Source: Halovivax cerinus (GTDB lineage Archaea; Halobacteriota; Halobacteria; Halobacteriales; Natrialbaceae). From it: a DNA stretch of 64,000 nt. Positions within the stretch are counted from its first letter, which is position 1. Every line of letters starts with the position of its first letter. Location of the stretch: assembly GCF_024498195.1 (NCBI RefSeq), contig NZ_CP101824.1, positions 310,001 through 374,000 on the forward strand, in the 5' to 3' direction. The notes under the pieces are model-generated. The model saw nothing but the letters and a program-made list of their open reading frames with translations, was not told the DNA's origin and made no database searches. Positions 51,469 through 61,211 of this stretch are shown one piece after another. The position numbers were made by a program, and so were the translations under genes.

Positions 51469-52466
51469 TCCGCATCACCGTACGTGACGCGCGGATCGAT
51501 GTACGCGTAGGCGACGTCCGTGATGATCGTTCCGACGACGAACACGATTCCGTAGACGAGCGTCGTTCCCATGATGAGTTCGTAATCTCTGGTGTTTATC
51601 GCCTGGATGATCAACCGACCCATCCCGTTGATCTGGAACACGGTCTCGACCAGTACCGACCCGCCGAGTGCCGTGCTCATCCCGAGACCGACGATGGTGA
51701 TGACGGGCATCTGCGCCGGTTTGAACGCGTACTTTCGAACGATCTTCTTCCGATCGACGCCGAACGCCTCCATCAGCTTCACGTAATCTTTCTGGAAGGA
51801 TTCGACCATCGAAGAGCGTTCGATTCTGGTGATCTGCGCCATCTGAAGCGTCCCGAGTGCGATCATCGGAAGGAGGAGGTGACGGATCGAACTGACGACG
51901 ACGTCGAGTTGCGTCGTCGCTCCTCTGATAGTCTCGGGCGCCGCCCAGGGGAGTGGGAGTCCGGTCGCCGGAAACCATCCGAGGTGGAAGGCGAAGACGA
52001 TGATAAGTACGAGGCCGATCCAGAAGTCGGGGGTGCTCACGCCGATGAGCGAAACGATTCGGGAGCCGTGATCGACGGGTTCGTTCCGCCGTTTCGCGGA
52101 GAGGACGCCGAGTGGAATGGAGACCGCGAGCGCGAACACGAACGAAGCGAGGACGAGGTAGAGCGTCACCGGGATCCGCGCCACGATGACGGTTCGAACC
52201 GGAACGCCGTAGTTGATACTCCAGCCGAGGTCGCCCTGGGCCACGCCGACGAGATAGCTGATGAAGCGCCGGTGGGCGGGCTGGTCGAGTCCGTAGCGGG
52301 CCCTGACAGAATCGATAACCTCCTGCGGGACGTTCTGACCCGCCAGCATTACTTCGACCGGATCGCCAGGGATCCGGTTGGTGAGAAAAAACGTTATCGT
52401 GATTATTCCGAAGACTATCGGCACCGCCTGAACGAATCGCCAGAGTATGTATCGTGCATTCTTCAT
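51465..52466 (-). CDS. dipeptide/oligopeptide ABC transporter permease (DppB-type)
   Basis: A 333-residue membrane subunit. The N-terminal helix IVFGIITITFFLTNRIPGDPVEVM, the RYGLDQPAHRRFISYLVG region and the coupling loop KDYVKLMEAFGVDRKK are DppB features. It is the first gene of a four-gene run (dppB-dppC-dppD-dppF). A minus-strand TATA (ATTTATC, 52521-52527) lies 55-61 bases before the ATG, giving a leader of about 30 bases. The binding-protein gene lies 255 bases upstream, on the same strand, and has its own promoter. Confidence 0.95.
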   Translation of the reverse strand: MKNARYILWRFVQAVPIVFGIITITFFLTNRIPGDPVEVMLAGQNVPQEVIDSVRARYGLDQPAHRRFISYLVGVAQGDLGWSINYGVPVRTVIVARIPVTLYLVLASFVFALAVSIPLGVLSAKRRNEPVDHGSRIVSLIGVSTPDFWIGLVLIIVFAFHLGWFPATGLPLPWAAPETIRGATTQLDVVVSSIRHLLLPMIALGTLQMAQITRIERSSMVESFQKDYVKLMEAFGVDRKKIVRKYAFKPAQMPVITIVGLGMSTALGGSVLVETVFQINGMGRLIIQAINTRDYELIMGTTLVYGIVFVVGTIITDVAYAYIDPRVTYGDAE

Positions 52467-52520
52467 GTCTAGCCATCACATGCTAAATGGTATCGCATCC
52501 GAAGGAGGGACCCAGGCTCA

Positions 52521-52527
52521 GATAAAT
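52521..52527 (-). promoter_or_regulatory. TATA box of the permease/ATPase operon
   Basis: The minus strand reads ATTTATC, 55-61 bases before the ATG at 52466, within an AT-rich gap (52500-52640). Confidence 0.5.
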
Positions 52528-52721
52528 CTTCTGACTATCTAAAGAATTTCCGTAAATAATTCCAGGACAATAGTCTAATTCGAATAATAGCCGATTGTTT
52601 GTTTGTTAATTCTCCCAATAAGTGATAGAGAAGTGTGATTTCTATCTGACCCGTCTACCGGCAGAAGCCGGCGAGTACAGTCTACCGCGCTCGACGACGG
52701 TACGAACGGCTGGAACGGACG

Positions 52722-54317
52722 CTACTCGACGCCCACGTTGTAGTTTTCACCGACGAAACGCGGGTTCGCGGACGGCCGCGGGTTCAACGCGTAATCGGTG
52801 ATGTGGTTGGCGACACCCCAGGACACGTTCGACCCGTGCGTTGGCAGGTGGACGCGATTTTCCAGGACGTGCGTAATCGCCTTGGAGTACAGTTCCTGGC
52901 GTTCGTCCCTGTCGGTCGTCTGATCCGCCTGATCGATCCAGTCGAACAACTGGTCGTTTCGGTAGTAGTGACCGTTGTCGACGCCCTCACGGTCGCTGTG
53001 ATACAGCGTGTAGACGAACTCGCCCGGGTCCGGTTCGCCGCTCAATCCGAGCAGGTACAGGTTCATGTCGTCGGCGCTGCCGGAGTTGAACGTGCTGATG
53101 AACGTCCCCCACTCGAGTCGTTCGACCGTCGCCGAGTACCCGGCCTCCTGAATGCCGTTCGCGATCGTAACGGCGTCGTCTTCCCTGTCGGCTCCGGAGA
53201 CCAGGATTTTGAGTTCGTAGTCCGGATCGAGTCCGCCCGATTCGAACAGTTCTGCGGCGCGGTCGACGTCCTTCTCGTTCGAAATACCTTCCCACTCGTC
53301 GACGGGGAAATCCCACTCCTCGGCGAGATTCCTGGGAATGGGTGAGTGCATCCGGTAGGCTGATTCCCCGTAGTTGACGTCGATCATGCGGTCGATATCG
53401 ATGCAGTGCTCGACGCCTTTGCGAACGTCCAGGTTGGCCGTGGGCCCCTCGATGCAGTTGAACGCGATGAAGTTACACCGGAGCCCTTCGGTCGTCTCCA
53501 GCGAGGCACCGCCGATTCCCTCGACCGTGTCGTAGAGCTGTCCCGGCACCTGCTCGACCATGTCCGATTCTCCGGTCTCGAGGGTCGTCACCCGCGTCGA
53601 AGACTCCTCGATCAGGTTGAAGGTGGCCTCCTCGATCTCGGGATCGGTTCCCTTCCAGTAATCCTCGGTGGCTCGCATCGTGACCGACTCCCCGGTGGTC
53701 CAGTCGACGAACTCGAACGGTCCGCTCCCGACGTAATTCTCGCTCCACTCGTTTTCCGACCCCTTGTTGTCCTCCCGCACGCTCTTCGGCACGACGTGCG
53801 TGTTGAGAGAGAGCATGAACCGGGCGTACGGGTTCTTGAGGTCGAACTGAAGCGTGTTGTCGTCGACCTCCTCGATCGTGTCGATGATGTTGAACGTCGC
53901 GGCGTTCCCCCGCTCCTCGACGACGGGCTGGGTCATCGTGTACTTCACGTCCTCCATGGTGACCGGATCGCCGTTGTGGAACTCCGCGTCCGATTCGAAC
54001 TCGACGATCCACCGCTGCCCGCCGCGCTCGGTTTCGGGCATCGACGCCGCTAGATCGGGATAGTAGCTCAGGTCGGTCCCGATGCCGACGATGTTGTTGA
54101 AGATGTTGTTCAGCACCTGTGCGTCCGGCGTGCTCAGGTACCGGATCGGATCGAGCGTCCGCGGTTGCGAACCCAGCCCGACCTGTACGCTCGAACCGCC
54201 ACTTGACGAGGGGTCTGAGTCCCCACCGAGACACCCGGCGAGCAACCCGGCTGTCGTCGCCCCTCCGGCCAATTTAGTGAAATTACGTCTCGTGAGTGGA
54301 ACCCGTTGTTGTTCCAT
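52722..54317 (-). CDS. ABC transporter solute-binding lipoprotein (family 5, peptide type)
   Basis: A 531-residue periplasmic-type binding protein. The N-terminus LTRRNFTKLAGGATTAGLLAGC has a twin-arginine motif and a lipobox (LAGC), so it should be exported by Tat and anchored by lipid at Cys. The SBP_bac_5 fold follows (GSQPRTLDPIRYLST; VVPKSVREDNKG; LRCNFIAFNCIEGP). It delivers peptide-like substrates to the permease encoded downstream. I use the ATG at 54317, four codons after the first possible start. Confidence 0.95.
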   Translation of the reverse strand: MEQQRVPLTRRNFTKLAGGATTAGLLAGCLGGDSDPSSSGGSSVQVGLGSQPRTLDPIRYLSTPDAQVLNNIFNNIVGIGTDLSYYPDLAASMPETERGGQRWIVEFESDAEFHNGDPVTMEDVKYTMTQPVVEERGNAATFNIIDTIEEVDDNTLQFDLKNPYARFMLSLNTHVVPKSVREDNKGSENEWSENYVGSGPFEFVDWTTGESVTMRATEDYWKGTDPEIEEATFNLIEESSTRVTTLETGESDMVEQVPGQLYDTVEGIGGASLETTEGLRCNFIAFNCIEGPTANLDVRKGVEHCIDIDRMIDVNYGESAYRMHSPIPRNLAEEWDFPVDEWEGISNEKDVDRAAELFESGGLDPDYELKILVSGADREDDAVTIANGIQEAGYSATVERLEWGTFISTFNSGSADDMNLYLLGLSGEPDPGEFVYTLYHSDREGVDNGHYYRNDQLFDWIDQADQTTDRDERQELYSKAITHVLENRVHLPTHGSNVSWGVANHITDYALNPRPSANPRFVGENYNVGVE

Positions 54318-54468
54318 GATACCAGCCACACGGGGTTCGTGTGTAATAGTATTTCTGGCAAAAAGTAGCTATCTGCCACGATATATGAAATATTATCGCA
54401 AATATTACGCAATGTTTTAAATTATTTGTCCACTCTGGGCCGAATCGATCCCGTAATGGAAACTACCG

Positions 54469-56472
54469 TTACCGACCGAGTTCGTTCGACCGCGACCAGC
54501 ACTCCTCGAAGACGGACTGGCCGTCCATCGTCGTCCGCACAGAATAATCGGTTCGGGTGGGCGAAATCCGGCACTCGACGCGTGATTCGACGCGCGTCGT
54601 CTCGTGTTCGACAGCCGCTTCCGTCGTGGCCCTGACGACGAATTCTGTAGGGTCGGTCGGCGCAGCTGACGCCTCGATCGACTGATCGAACGACATCGAC
54701 CCGCCGTGGGGTACCGTCATCGCGTGTGCCATCCCCGCCTCCACGGTGGCAACGTCGGTCAGGTGATCACGAGTCGTGCTCCAGCCGCCCTCCTTCCGGG
54801 TCGCGTACGGTGAAGACGCCGGAACGGTGGATTCGTCGGGATCACCCATCTCGATTCGATCCTCGAACGTCGGGTCCGCGTCGTGGGTCGTCCCCGGGAA
54901 CGAGACCACCGCCGGATCGTCCGGGCTCGACAGCACGGTGTATCGACCGGGTTCGGTCGTCGTCGGCAACGCGAGCGGGAAAAACGCCGCGCTGATCGCG
55001 AGTCGAAGCCGGTGCCCCGGTTCGAAGACGTGCGATTTCGGTTTCATGTCGAGCGTCACCGTGTACTCGGTCCCCGGTTCGACAGGCTCCGGATCGGCGT
55101 GGCCGTTACGGTGGCTCGTCCGGAGTCGCCCGTGAGAGACCAACCGCGCCGTCCCATCCGGTGCGACGTCGACGAGGCGCCCGACGACCAGCGGATCGTC
55201 GACGGTCGATCGCAAGCGCAGCGTCACGGTTGGCGAACCGGTGAGTTCGATCGGGTCGTCCACCGGATCGGTCTCGAAGCACAGCGATCGGGCGTCGTCC
55301 GGCCCGACGTCGACCGGAACGGAGAACGGTCGATCGTCGGGTGAGTACATCCCGACCGTGTAGTCGTGTTCGTACTCCACGTCGAGGGGACCCGACTGGT
55401 AGGACGACTCCGGCGTCAGCCCGTCGGGCGTGAGGGCGTACGATAGCGTCTCCCCGGACGGCGGCCACGAGTCGGTCTCTCTCCAGGTACCACCCTCGAC
55501 GACGCCACCGCCATCGCGTTCCGTCCAGAAGGAAAAAGTCGGCCACTCGGGCACCTCGTTGTCCACGTCTTTGAGGTAGTGATCGAACCACGCGACGACG
55601 CGGGGACGGAAGTCGATCGTCGTCTCTCTGGCGCGGTGGGGCATCGCGTGGCGCCACGGGCCGAGCAGGACGGTCGTCGGGGCTTCGATCCGGTTTCCGA
55701 ATTCGATCGTCGGCGACGGGAAGTAATCCCGCCACCCGCTCACGGCGAACGTCGGCACGGAGACGTCCTCTACGGGCAGTTCACGTCGTTCCCAGTACTC
55801 GTCTTTCTGCGGGTGCGAGAGCGTGTTGAACAGCCACGGCCCGCCGTCGCGGAGTTGCGCCAGGTGGTCGTGCCACGCCTCCTCCCACTGGCCGTCGGCA
55901 TCTCGAAAACTCGTGGGAAGTGACTGCAGCGCGAGCATCTGAGAGTTCCAGTGACCGCCGCGCTCGAACGGGTTCAACGTGCCCCCGAGGTAGGCCACTT
56001 CCTCGTACGAGGAGATGCCGGCCATGATCGGGACGATCGCTTCGAGCGGTTCCGGCTCTCTCGCCGCCGCCGCGAGACAGTTGTTTCCCCCGTACGACTT
56101 GCCGAACATGCCGACGCGGCCGTTACACCAGGGCTGATCGGCGATCCAGTCGATCACCGCCTCCGCCTCCGCCCCTTCGTCGGCGACGTCAGACGTCTCC
56201 AGCTTCTGCCCGGTAGAGCCGCCCGTCCCCACCATGTCCGCGGTGATCACTTCGTAGCCGTGGGTCGCCACGTACTCGATTATCGGGGCGTAGGCGCCGT
56301 AGGCGAGGTGATCGTCCGTTCGATACGGATAGTAGAACAGGAGCGCGGGACGCGGCGAGTCGCCGTCGTCGGGTTCGTACCGAGTCGCCCTGACACGCTC
56401 GTCTCCGACGGGGATGGACACGCCGTAGTGGCGAGTGAATCCCCCGCCATCGCGTGAGTTGGTAGCAACCAT
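54469..56472 (-). CDS. CocE/NonD-family hydrolase
   Basis: A 667-residue alpha/beta hydrolase. The nucleophile elbow is MFGKSYGGNN (Ser), the acid lies in AVSGWRDYFPS (Asp) and the base in GPWRHAMPHR (His). A CocE-type jelly-roll domain (about 430-570) completes the family. Members cleave acyl-ester or acyl-amide bonds, including cocaine esterase, amino-ester hydrolases and X-Pro dipeptidyl peptidases. The C-terminal 100 residues are extra. The start is the ATG at 56472. The gene precedes the solute-binding protein gene by 151 bases, which favours a joint role. Confidence 0.93.
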   Translation of the reverse strand: MVATNSRDGGGFTRHYGVSIPVGDERVRATRYEPDDGDSPRPALLFYYPYRTDDHLAYGAYAPIIEYVATHGYEVITADMVGTGGSTGQKLETSDVADEGAEAEAVIDWIADQPWCNGRVGMFGKSYGGNNCLAAAAREPEPLEAIVPIMAGISSYEEVAYLGGTLNPFERGGHWNSQMLALQSLPTSFRDADGQWEEAWHDHLAQLRDGGPWLFNTLSHPQKDEYWERRELPVEDVSVPTFAVSGWRDYFPSPTIEFGNRIEAPTTVLLGPWRHAMPHRARETTIDFRPRVVAWFDHYLKDVDNEVPEWPTFSFWTERDGGGVVEGGTWRETDSWPPSGETLSYALTPDGLTPESSYQSGPLDVEYEHDYTVGMYSPDDRPFSVPVDVGPDDARSLCFETDPVDDPIELTGSPTVTLRLRSTVDDPLVVGRLVDVAPDGTARLVSHGRLRTSHRNGHADPEPVEPGTEYTVTLDMKPKSHVFEPGHRLRLAISAAFFPLALPTTTEPGRYTVLSSPDDPAVVSFPGTTHDADPTFEDRIEMGDPDESTVPASSPYATRKEGGWSTTRDHLTDVATVEAGMAHAMTVPHGGSMSFDQSIEASAAPTDPTEFVVRATTEAAVEHETTRVESRVECRISPTRTDYSVRTTMDGQSVFEECWSRSNELGR

Positions 56473-56659
56473 GCCACAAGAAGGGGTGCGGGTTCTGTTA
56501 AATGTGAAGGTCGGCCACCCACGAACTACCATAATAATTATAATTATCTGCTTCAGATGTTTTCTATGTAGTATACGGTATCTAGTAGGAATTCGGTCGC
56601 GACGACGGTCACCGGGCAGAACGGCGGTCGATCGAAGACGGGTGCTCGATCCGGCGCGA

Positions 56660-57049
56660 TTACTCCGACACGATCGCCTCTGCCTCGATCTCGAGGACCA
56701 TTCCCGGTTCGGGAAGACTGTCCACACCGATCATCGTCGAGGCCGGTTTCTCGTCGGGAAACGCCTCGCCGTGCGCGCGGCCGATCTCCTCCCAGTCTGC
56801 GAAGTCGGTCACCAGGACGCGGGTGATGACGACGTCGCTCATCTCGGCACCGACCTCCTGGAGGGACTCTTCGATCCTGTCGAGCGCGAACGACGCCTGC
56901 TCGTACGGGTCTCCGGGGGCGACCACCTCGCCATCCTCGACGGCGACGGTGCCGGCGATGCGGACCGAATCGCCCACTCTGACGGCCCGGTTGTAGCCAA
57001 ATTCGGTCTCGAACACGGTTCCGGTCGAATACGATTGTCGCTCGGCCAT
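56660..57049 (-). CDS. RidA/YjgF family protein
   Basis: A 129-residue RidA-fold trimer subunit. GYNRAVRVGDSVRIAGTVA, the EESLQEVGAEMSDVVITRV helix and the STMIGVDSLPEPGMVLEIEAEAI end are typical. RidA-type proteins hydrolyse reactive imine/enamine intermediates from PLP or flavin enzymes. An amino-acid oxidase-like gene and an aminotransferase gene nearby could produce such imines. The usual catalytic Arg in the RidA CIExxA segment is not evident, so it may belong to another subgroup. Confidence 0.9.
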   Translation of the reverse strand: MAERQSYSTGTVFETEFGYNRAVRVGDSVRIAGTVAVEDGEVVAPGDPYEQASFALDRIEESLQEVGAEMSDVVITRVLVTDFADWEEIGRAHGEAFPDEKPASTMIGVDSLPEPGMVLEIEAEAIVSE

Positions 57050-57216
57050 GCCCGATACACCCAATCCCACCACTTGGCTCTGGCGATACCGCACGAATCG
57101 GCCCTCTTACCCGACGATCCGGACCGTGAACTGATGGGGTGTCGGGCGCGAACGGGTCGGGCCGAACGTGGCGGGACGAACGGGGCGTCACAGCGACGGT
57201 AGACAGGCAGTTCGTT

Positions 57217-58347
57217 TCAGAGCGCCTGCCAGGAGTGGTCGGAGTGGGTCAACCGCTCTGTCCCGTCTTCCGTGACGAGAACGTCGTCTTCGACACGAAC
57301 GCCCCACTCGTCGTCGTAGATCGCCGGTTCGACGGCGAACACCATTCCCGGCTCGATCGTGAGTTCGTTTCCGCCGTCCATGTACGACCCGGACATGAGG
57401 TACGGCGGTTCGTGGATACCGAGCCCGAGCCCGTGTCCAGTCACGTGGAGGAACTGCCCCTCGTAACCGGCGTCTTCGATGATCGAACGCGCCACGTCGT
57501 CGACGTCGGCGGCCGTCACCCCGGGTTCGATCGCGTCGATCGCCGCTTCGCGAGCCTCTCGAGCGGTCTCGAAGGCGTCGACGAAGCCCGCCGGCGGGTC
57601 GCCCTCGTAGACGACCACACGACTCTGATCGCTCAGGTAGCCCTCGACACTGCAACCGAAATCCAGAACGACGGGATCGCCGGCTTCGATCGTTCGATCG
57701 CTGCAGGCGTGGGGCGGATGTGCGCTGTTGGGACCGCTCGCGACCTGCGTCGAGCCGCGGTCGCCGGCGCCGTGTTTGCGCACCCGGTACTCGATCTCCG
57801 CGGCGAGTTCGTTCTCCGTCATCCCCACCGCGTCCAGCGAGCGAACCTCCTCGGAGACCGCGTCGGTTATCGAACACGCCTCGCGGATGTGATCGATCTC
57901 GCTCTCGCTCTTCCGGCGACGGAGCGTCATCAGGAGGTCCGTCGCGACGTCGAACTCGGCGTCGACGACGTTCAACAGATCGAGGACGTACATTCCCCAC
58001 ATCCCCTGGTTCACCAGGATCCGATCGGCGTCTTCGAGTCCGATAGCCGCGACCGTCTCCCGAAGGCGAGCGACCGGGTCCTCCGTGTCGTCCCACGTGT
58101 AGAGCGTCTCCACCCACGAACTCTCCTCCAACTGTCGACGGTACGGCTCCGGCGCGAAGAAGACCGGCTCACCGCTCGCCGGCACGATCAGGAAGAGGTG
58201 ACGCTTCTGCGGCGGCGTCAGAAAACCGCTCAGATAGTACTGGTCGATTCCCTTCGACAGTACGAGGGCATCTGCGTCGCGCTCGCGTAACTGCGCCTGG
58301 GCGCGCTCCGTTCGTTCCTGGCGGTCGTCCGTCGGGTCAGGTACCAT
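57217..58347 (-). CDS. M24-family Xaa-Pro-type peptidase, tandem copy 1
   Basis: A 376-residue metallopeptidase. The ligand set is Asp229, Asp240, His305, Glu340 and Glu353 (DFG, SDQSR, TGHG, VEP, VED). It is the same length as the copy at 58498-59628, and the two align with no gap at an offset of 1281 bases. A 238-base tract (57995-58232) is identical to the other copy. A 9-bp inverted repeat lies just upstream of its start. The nucleophile-free metal site and intact ligands suggest Xaa-Pro or related dipeptidase activity. Confidence 0.94.
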   Translation of the reverse strand: MVPDPTDDRQERTERAQAQLRERDADALVLSKGIDQYYLSGFLTPPQKRHLFLIVPASGEPVFFAPEPYRRQLEESSWVETLYTWDDTEDPVARLRETVAAIGLEDADRILVNQGMWGMYVLDLLNVVDAEFDVATDLLMTLRRRKSESEIDHIREACSITDAVSEEVRSLDAVGMTENELAAEIEYRVRKHGAGDRGSTQVASGPNSAHPPHACSDRTIEAGDPVVLDFGCSVEGYLSDQSRVVVYEGDPPAGFVDAFETAREAREAAIDAIEPGVTAADVDDVARSIIEDAGYEGQFLHVTGHGLGLGIHEPPYLMSGSYMDGGNELTIEPGMVFAVEPAIYDDEWGVRVEDDVLVTEDGTERLTHSDHSWQAL

Positions 58348-58378
58348 GGTCGAGCGTCACAATCGAGTACGTTAAGAG

Positions 58379-58418
58379 TTGCCATATCTCCATAGAGGAC
58401 ATATCCGCTATATGGCAA
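58379..58418. promoter_or_regulatory. inverted repeat at the promoter of M24 copy 1
   Basis: TTGCCATAT (58379-58387) and ATATGGCAA (58410-58418) are perfect inverted 9-mers separated by 22 bases. A minus-strand TATA-like ACATATATTCC lies just beyond (58421-58432). It is a candidate operator. I do not see it before copy 2. Confidence 0.5.
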
Positions 58419-58497
58419 TACGGAATATATGTTTTTATCTAGGTAGTATATTCTAAAGAACGAAGGGGCGTCGACACCGCCCACGTACGACGGGATA

Positions 58498-59628
58498 TCA
58501 CAGCGGCTCCCACCCGTGGTACGAATCGGTCAATCGTTCGGTGCCGTCGTCCGTAACCAGGACCAGATCTTCGATGCGGATGCCCCACTCGTCGTCGTAG
58601 ATCGCCGGTTCGACCGTCATCACCATTCCGGGTTCGATGGGGATCTCGTTCCCGCCGTCCATGTACGACCCGGACATGAGGTACGGCGGTTCGTGGATAC
58701 CGAGGCCCACACCGTGTCCGGTCACGTGCAGGAACTGCCCCTCGTATCCCGCGTCGTCGATGATCGAGCGCGCCACGTCGTCGACGGCGGCGCCCGTCAC
58801 CCCGGGTTCGATCGCGTCGATCGCCGCTTCCTGAGCCTCCCGAACGGTCTCGAAGGCGTCGACGAACCCGGCCGGGGGATCGCCTTCGTAGACGACGGTG
58901 CGACTCTGGTCGCTCAGATAGCCGTCGACGCGTGAGCCCAGATCGACGATCACCGGATCGCCTGGCTCGATCGTTCGATCGCTGTAGGCGTGGGGCGGGT
59001 GCGCGCTGTTCGGACCGCTCTGGACCTGTGTGGTCCCCTTGTCCGTCGCTCCGTGTTTGCGCACCCGGTACTCGATCTCCGCGGCGAGTTCGTTCTCCGT
59101 CATCCCCACCGCGTCCAGCGAGCGAACCTCCTCGGAGACTGTGTCGGCTATCGACGCCGCGTCGCGGATGCGATCGCGCTCGCGCTCGCTCTTTCGCTGG
59201 CGCAACGTCATCAGGAGGTCCGTCGCGACGTCGAATTCGGCCCCGAGTACGGTCCGGAAATCGAGGACGTACATCCCCCACATCCCCTGGTTCACCAGGA
59301 TCCGATCGGCGTCTTCGAGTCCGATAGCCGCGACCGTCTCCCGAAGGCGAGCGACCGGGTCCTCCGTGTCGTCCCACGTGTAGAGCGTCTCCACCCACGA
59401 ACTCTCCTCCAACTGTCGACGGTACGGCTCCGGCGCGAAGAAGACCGGCTCACCGCTCGCCGGCACGATCAGGAAGAGGTGACGCTTCTGCGGCGGCGTC
59501 AGAAAACCGCTCAGATAGTACTGATCGACTCCCTTCGACAGCACGAGCGCGTCCGCGCCCCGCTCGCGTAACGCCGCCTGGACGCGTTCCGTTCGCTCCC
59601 GTCGATCGTCCGTCGGGTCGGGTGCCAT
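58498..59628 (-). CDS. M24-family Xaa-Pro-type peptidase, tandem copy 2
   Basis: A 376-residue paralogue of the preceding gene with the same metal ligands (VIVDLGSRVDG, SDQSRTV, TGHGVGLGIHEPP, TVEPAIY, RIEDLVLV). Outside the 238-base identical tract the copies differ at many synonymous and replacement sites. The main differences cluster near residues 123-165, 195-240 and 325-376, around the substrate pocket, so different specificities are possible. The two genes are separated by 150 bases and each has its own AT-rich upstream region. Confidence 0.94.
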   Translation of the reverse strand: MAPDPTDDRRERTERVQAALRERGADALVLSKGVDQYYLSGFLTPPQKRHLFLIVPASGEPVFFAPEPYRRQLEESSWVETLYTWDDTEDPVARLRETVAAIGLEDADRILVNQGMWGMYVLDFRTVLGAEFDVATDLLMTLRQRKSERERDRIRDAASIADTVSEEVRSLDAVGMTENELAAEIEYRVRKHGATDKGTTQVQSGPNSAHPPHAYSDRTIEPGDPVIVDLGSRVDGYLSDQSRTVVYEGDPPAGFVDAFETVREAQEAAIDAIEPGVTGAAVDDVARSIIDDAGYEGQFLHVTGHGVGLGIHEPPYLMSGSYMDGGNEIPIEPGMVMTVEPAIYDDEWGIRIEDLVLVTDDGTERLTDSYHGWEPL

Positions 59629-59854
59629 ACTCGAGTGTCACGAGTGTGCGCGTTAAACATTTGCATAGATTCTGCGTTTCGTACGCATATACTGTCGAAT
59701 ACATGGGCTACTCCTCTTCAAATTATATCGACAGATCGGGACCCACGTTCTCGCGTTCGATCCCCGATCGACGACTCGAACGGGTGCCGACGACGGAACG
59801 ACGGCACCGCACCCGTCGGACCCGGACAATCGGGCGACGAACTGGCCGAGCGAA

Positions 59855-61009
59855 TCAGATGAAGCTCCGTTCGGCGTCCGGAGACCGATCCGCGAAGCGA
59901 TCCGCGGACAACGAGGAGATATCGACGAGGGAAGGACTGCCCTCGTCGACCATCTCCGCGACGAGTTGACCAGTCGCCGGCGCGTGCATGAAGCCGTGTC
60001 CGGAGAATCCGGCGGCGACGACGAACCCGGGGAGCGGTTCGTCGAGTATCGGGTTCCCGTCGGGCGTTTGCGCGTAGACACCCGAGATCTCCCGCTGGAC
60101 GCGCGTCTCGTCGGTGAAGAAGTCGGCCATCTCCCCGAGCCCTTCGAGGACGTCGATCGTCCACTCCGTCGACGGGTCGGCGTTCGTGTGACCGGGGTCG
60201 ACGCGCGGCATCTGTTCTTGCGGGGCGCTCGCGATCATCACCTCGTCGTCTTCCGGATAGAAGACGGAGCCGGTGTCGACGTCCATCGTCAGCGGAAGGT
60301 CGGGTTCGTACGCATCTCCCGGCCGAACGAGGAGCTGGTAGCGAAGCCGGGGTTCGATCGGTAGCCGGAGCGAGACCATGTCCAGAATCCGACCGGCCCA
60401 CGGCCCGGCGGCGTCGACCACGTAATCGCACTCGATCCGACCGTCGCCCGTCTCGACCCCGCACACCGACCGGTCCGGACCCGTTCCCTCGAGGAGGACG
60501 TCGGTTATCTCGGTCCCGATCTCGAACGTCGAACCGGCCGCCTCGGACGCATCGGCGAGGGCGTTCAGTGCGATCGTCGGGGAGACGAACCTATCGCGGG
60601 GCGAGTACGACGCACCGACGTACCGGGACGCATCCAGACCCGGGCAGTGAGCCGCCGCCTCCGCCGGGTCCAGAAACTCGTTCGGGAAGCCGTGCTCGCG
60701 CTGTAGCGAGACGTCCCGGCGGAGCTGGTCGGCACTCTCATCCGTTCGTGCGAGAAAGAGGTACCCGTTCGTCCGTTCTCGAACGTCGACCCCGAACTCC
60801 TCGTCGAAGTCGGCCCAGACCTCCATACTGTGGCGGGAGAGTTCGACGTTTACGGGCGTCGAGAACTGCGATCGAATGCCACCGCCAGCGCCGGTCGAAC
60901 CGGCGCCGACGTGAGATTTCTCACAAACCGTCACGTCGATTCCGCGTCGAGCGAGATAGTACGAGGCGGCAGTACCGACGATTCCGCCACCGGCGACGAC
61001 AACGTGCAT
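59855..61009 (-). CDS. FAD-dependent oxidoreductase (DAO/sarcosine-glycine oxidase family)
   Basis: A 384-residue flavoprotein. The FAD-binding GxGxxG is VVAGGGIVGTAASYYLARRG at the N-terminus. GAGSTGAGGGIRSQFSTPVN is the second conserved loop, and GFVVAAGFSGHGFMHAPATG is the C-terminal DAO signature. This family oxidises N-methyl- or alpha-amino acids (sarcosine, glycine, D-amino acids, proline-like substrates) to imines. The start is the ATG at 61009. It lies between the M24 pair and the aminotransferase operon. Confidence 0.93.
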   Translation of the reverse strand: MHVVVAGGGIVGTAASYYLARRGIDVTVCEKSHVGAGSTGAGGGIRSQFSTPVNVELSRHSMEVWADFDEEFGVDVRERTNGYLFLARTDESADQLRRDVSLQREHGFPNEFLDPAEAAAHCPGLDASRYVGASYSPRDRFVSPTIALNALADASEAAGSTFEIGTEITDVLLEGTGPDRSVCGVETGDGRIECDYVVDAAGPWAGRILDMVSLRLPIEPRLRYQLLVRPGDAYEPDLPLTMDVDTGSVFYPEDDEVMIASAPQEQMPRVDPGHTNADPSTEWTIDVLEGLGEMADFFTDETRVQREISGVYAQTPDGNPILDEPLPGFVVAAGFSGHGFMHAPATGQLVAEMVDEGSPSLVDISSLSADRFADRSPDAERSFI

Positions 61010-61211
61010 GTCTCTCGATGTCGGTCGATACTGGTTAACTCTTCGGGCAAATGTGGAGTATCCACAATTATGGAGTTGGATTCGTCGATGGTGATGGATT
61101 ATTCGCTCACATCGGTCAAAAAAGTGACCACGCTTCGAACGTCGTGACCACCGCTCGTGAGCCGGGGCGTGACGCGTCGGCTTCGGATCGTCGCCCGCCG
61201 GCGACGATCGG

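Noticed and set aside
54356-54410. Small inverted repeats before the solute-binding protein gene
   Set aside because: Five- to six-base arms in very AT-rich DNA are expected by chance.
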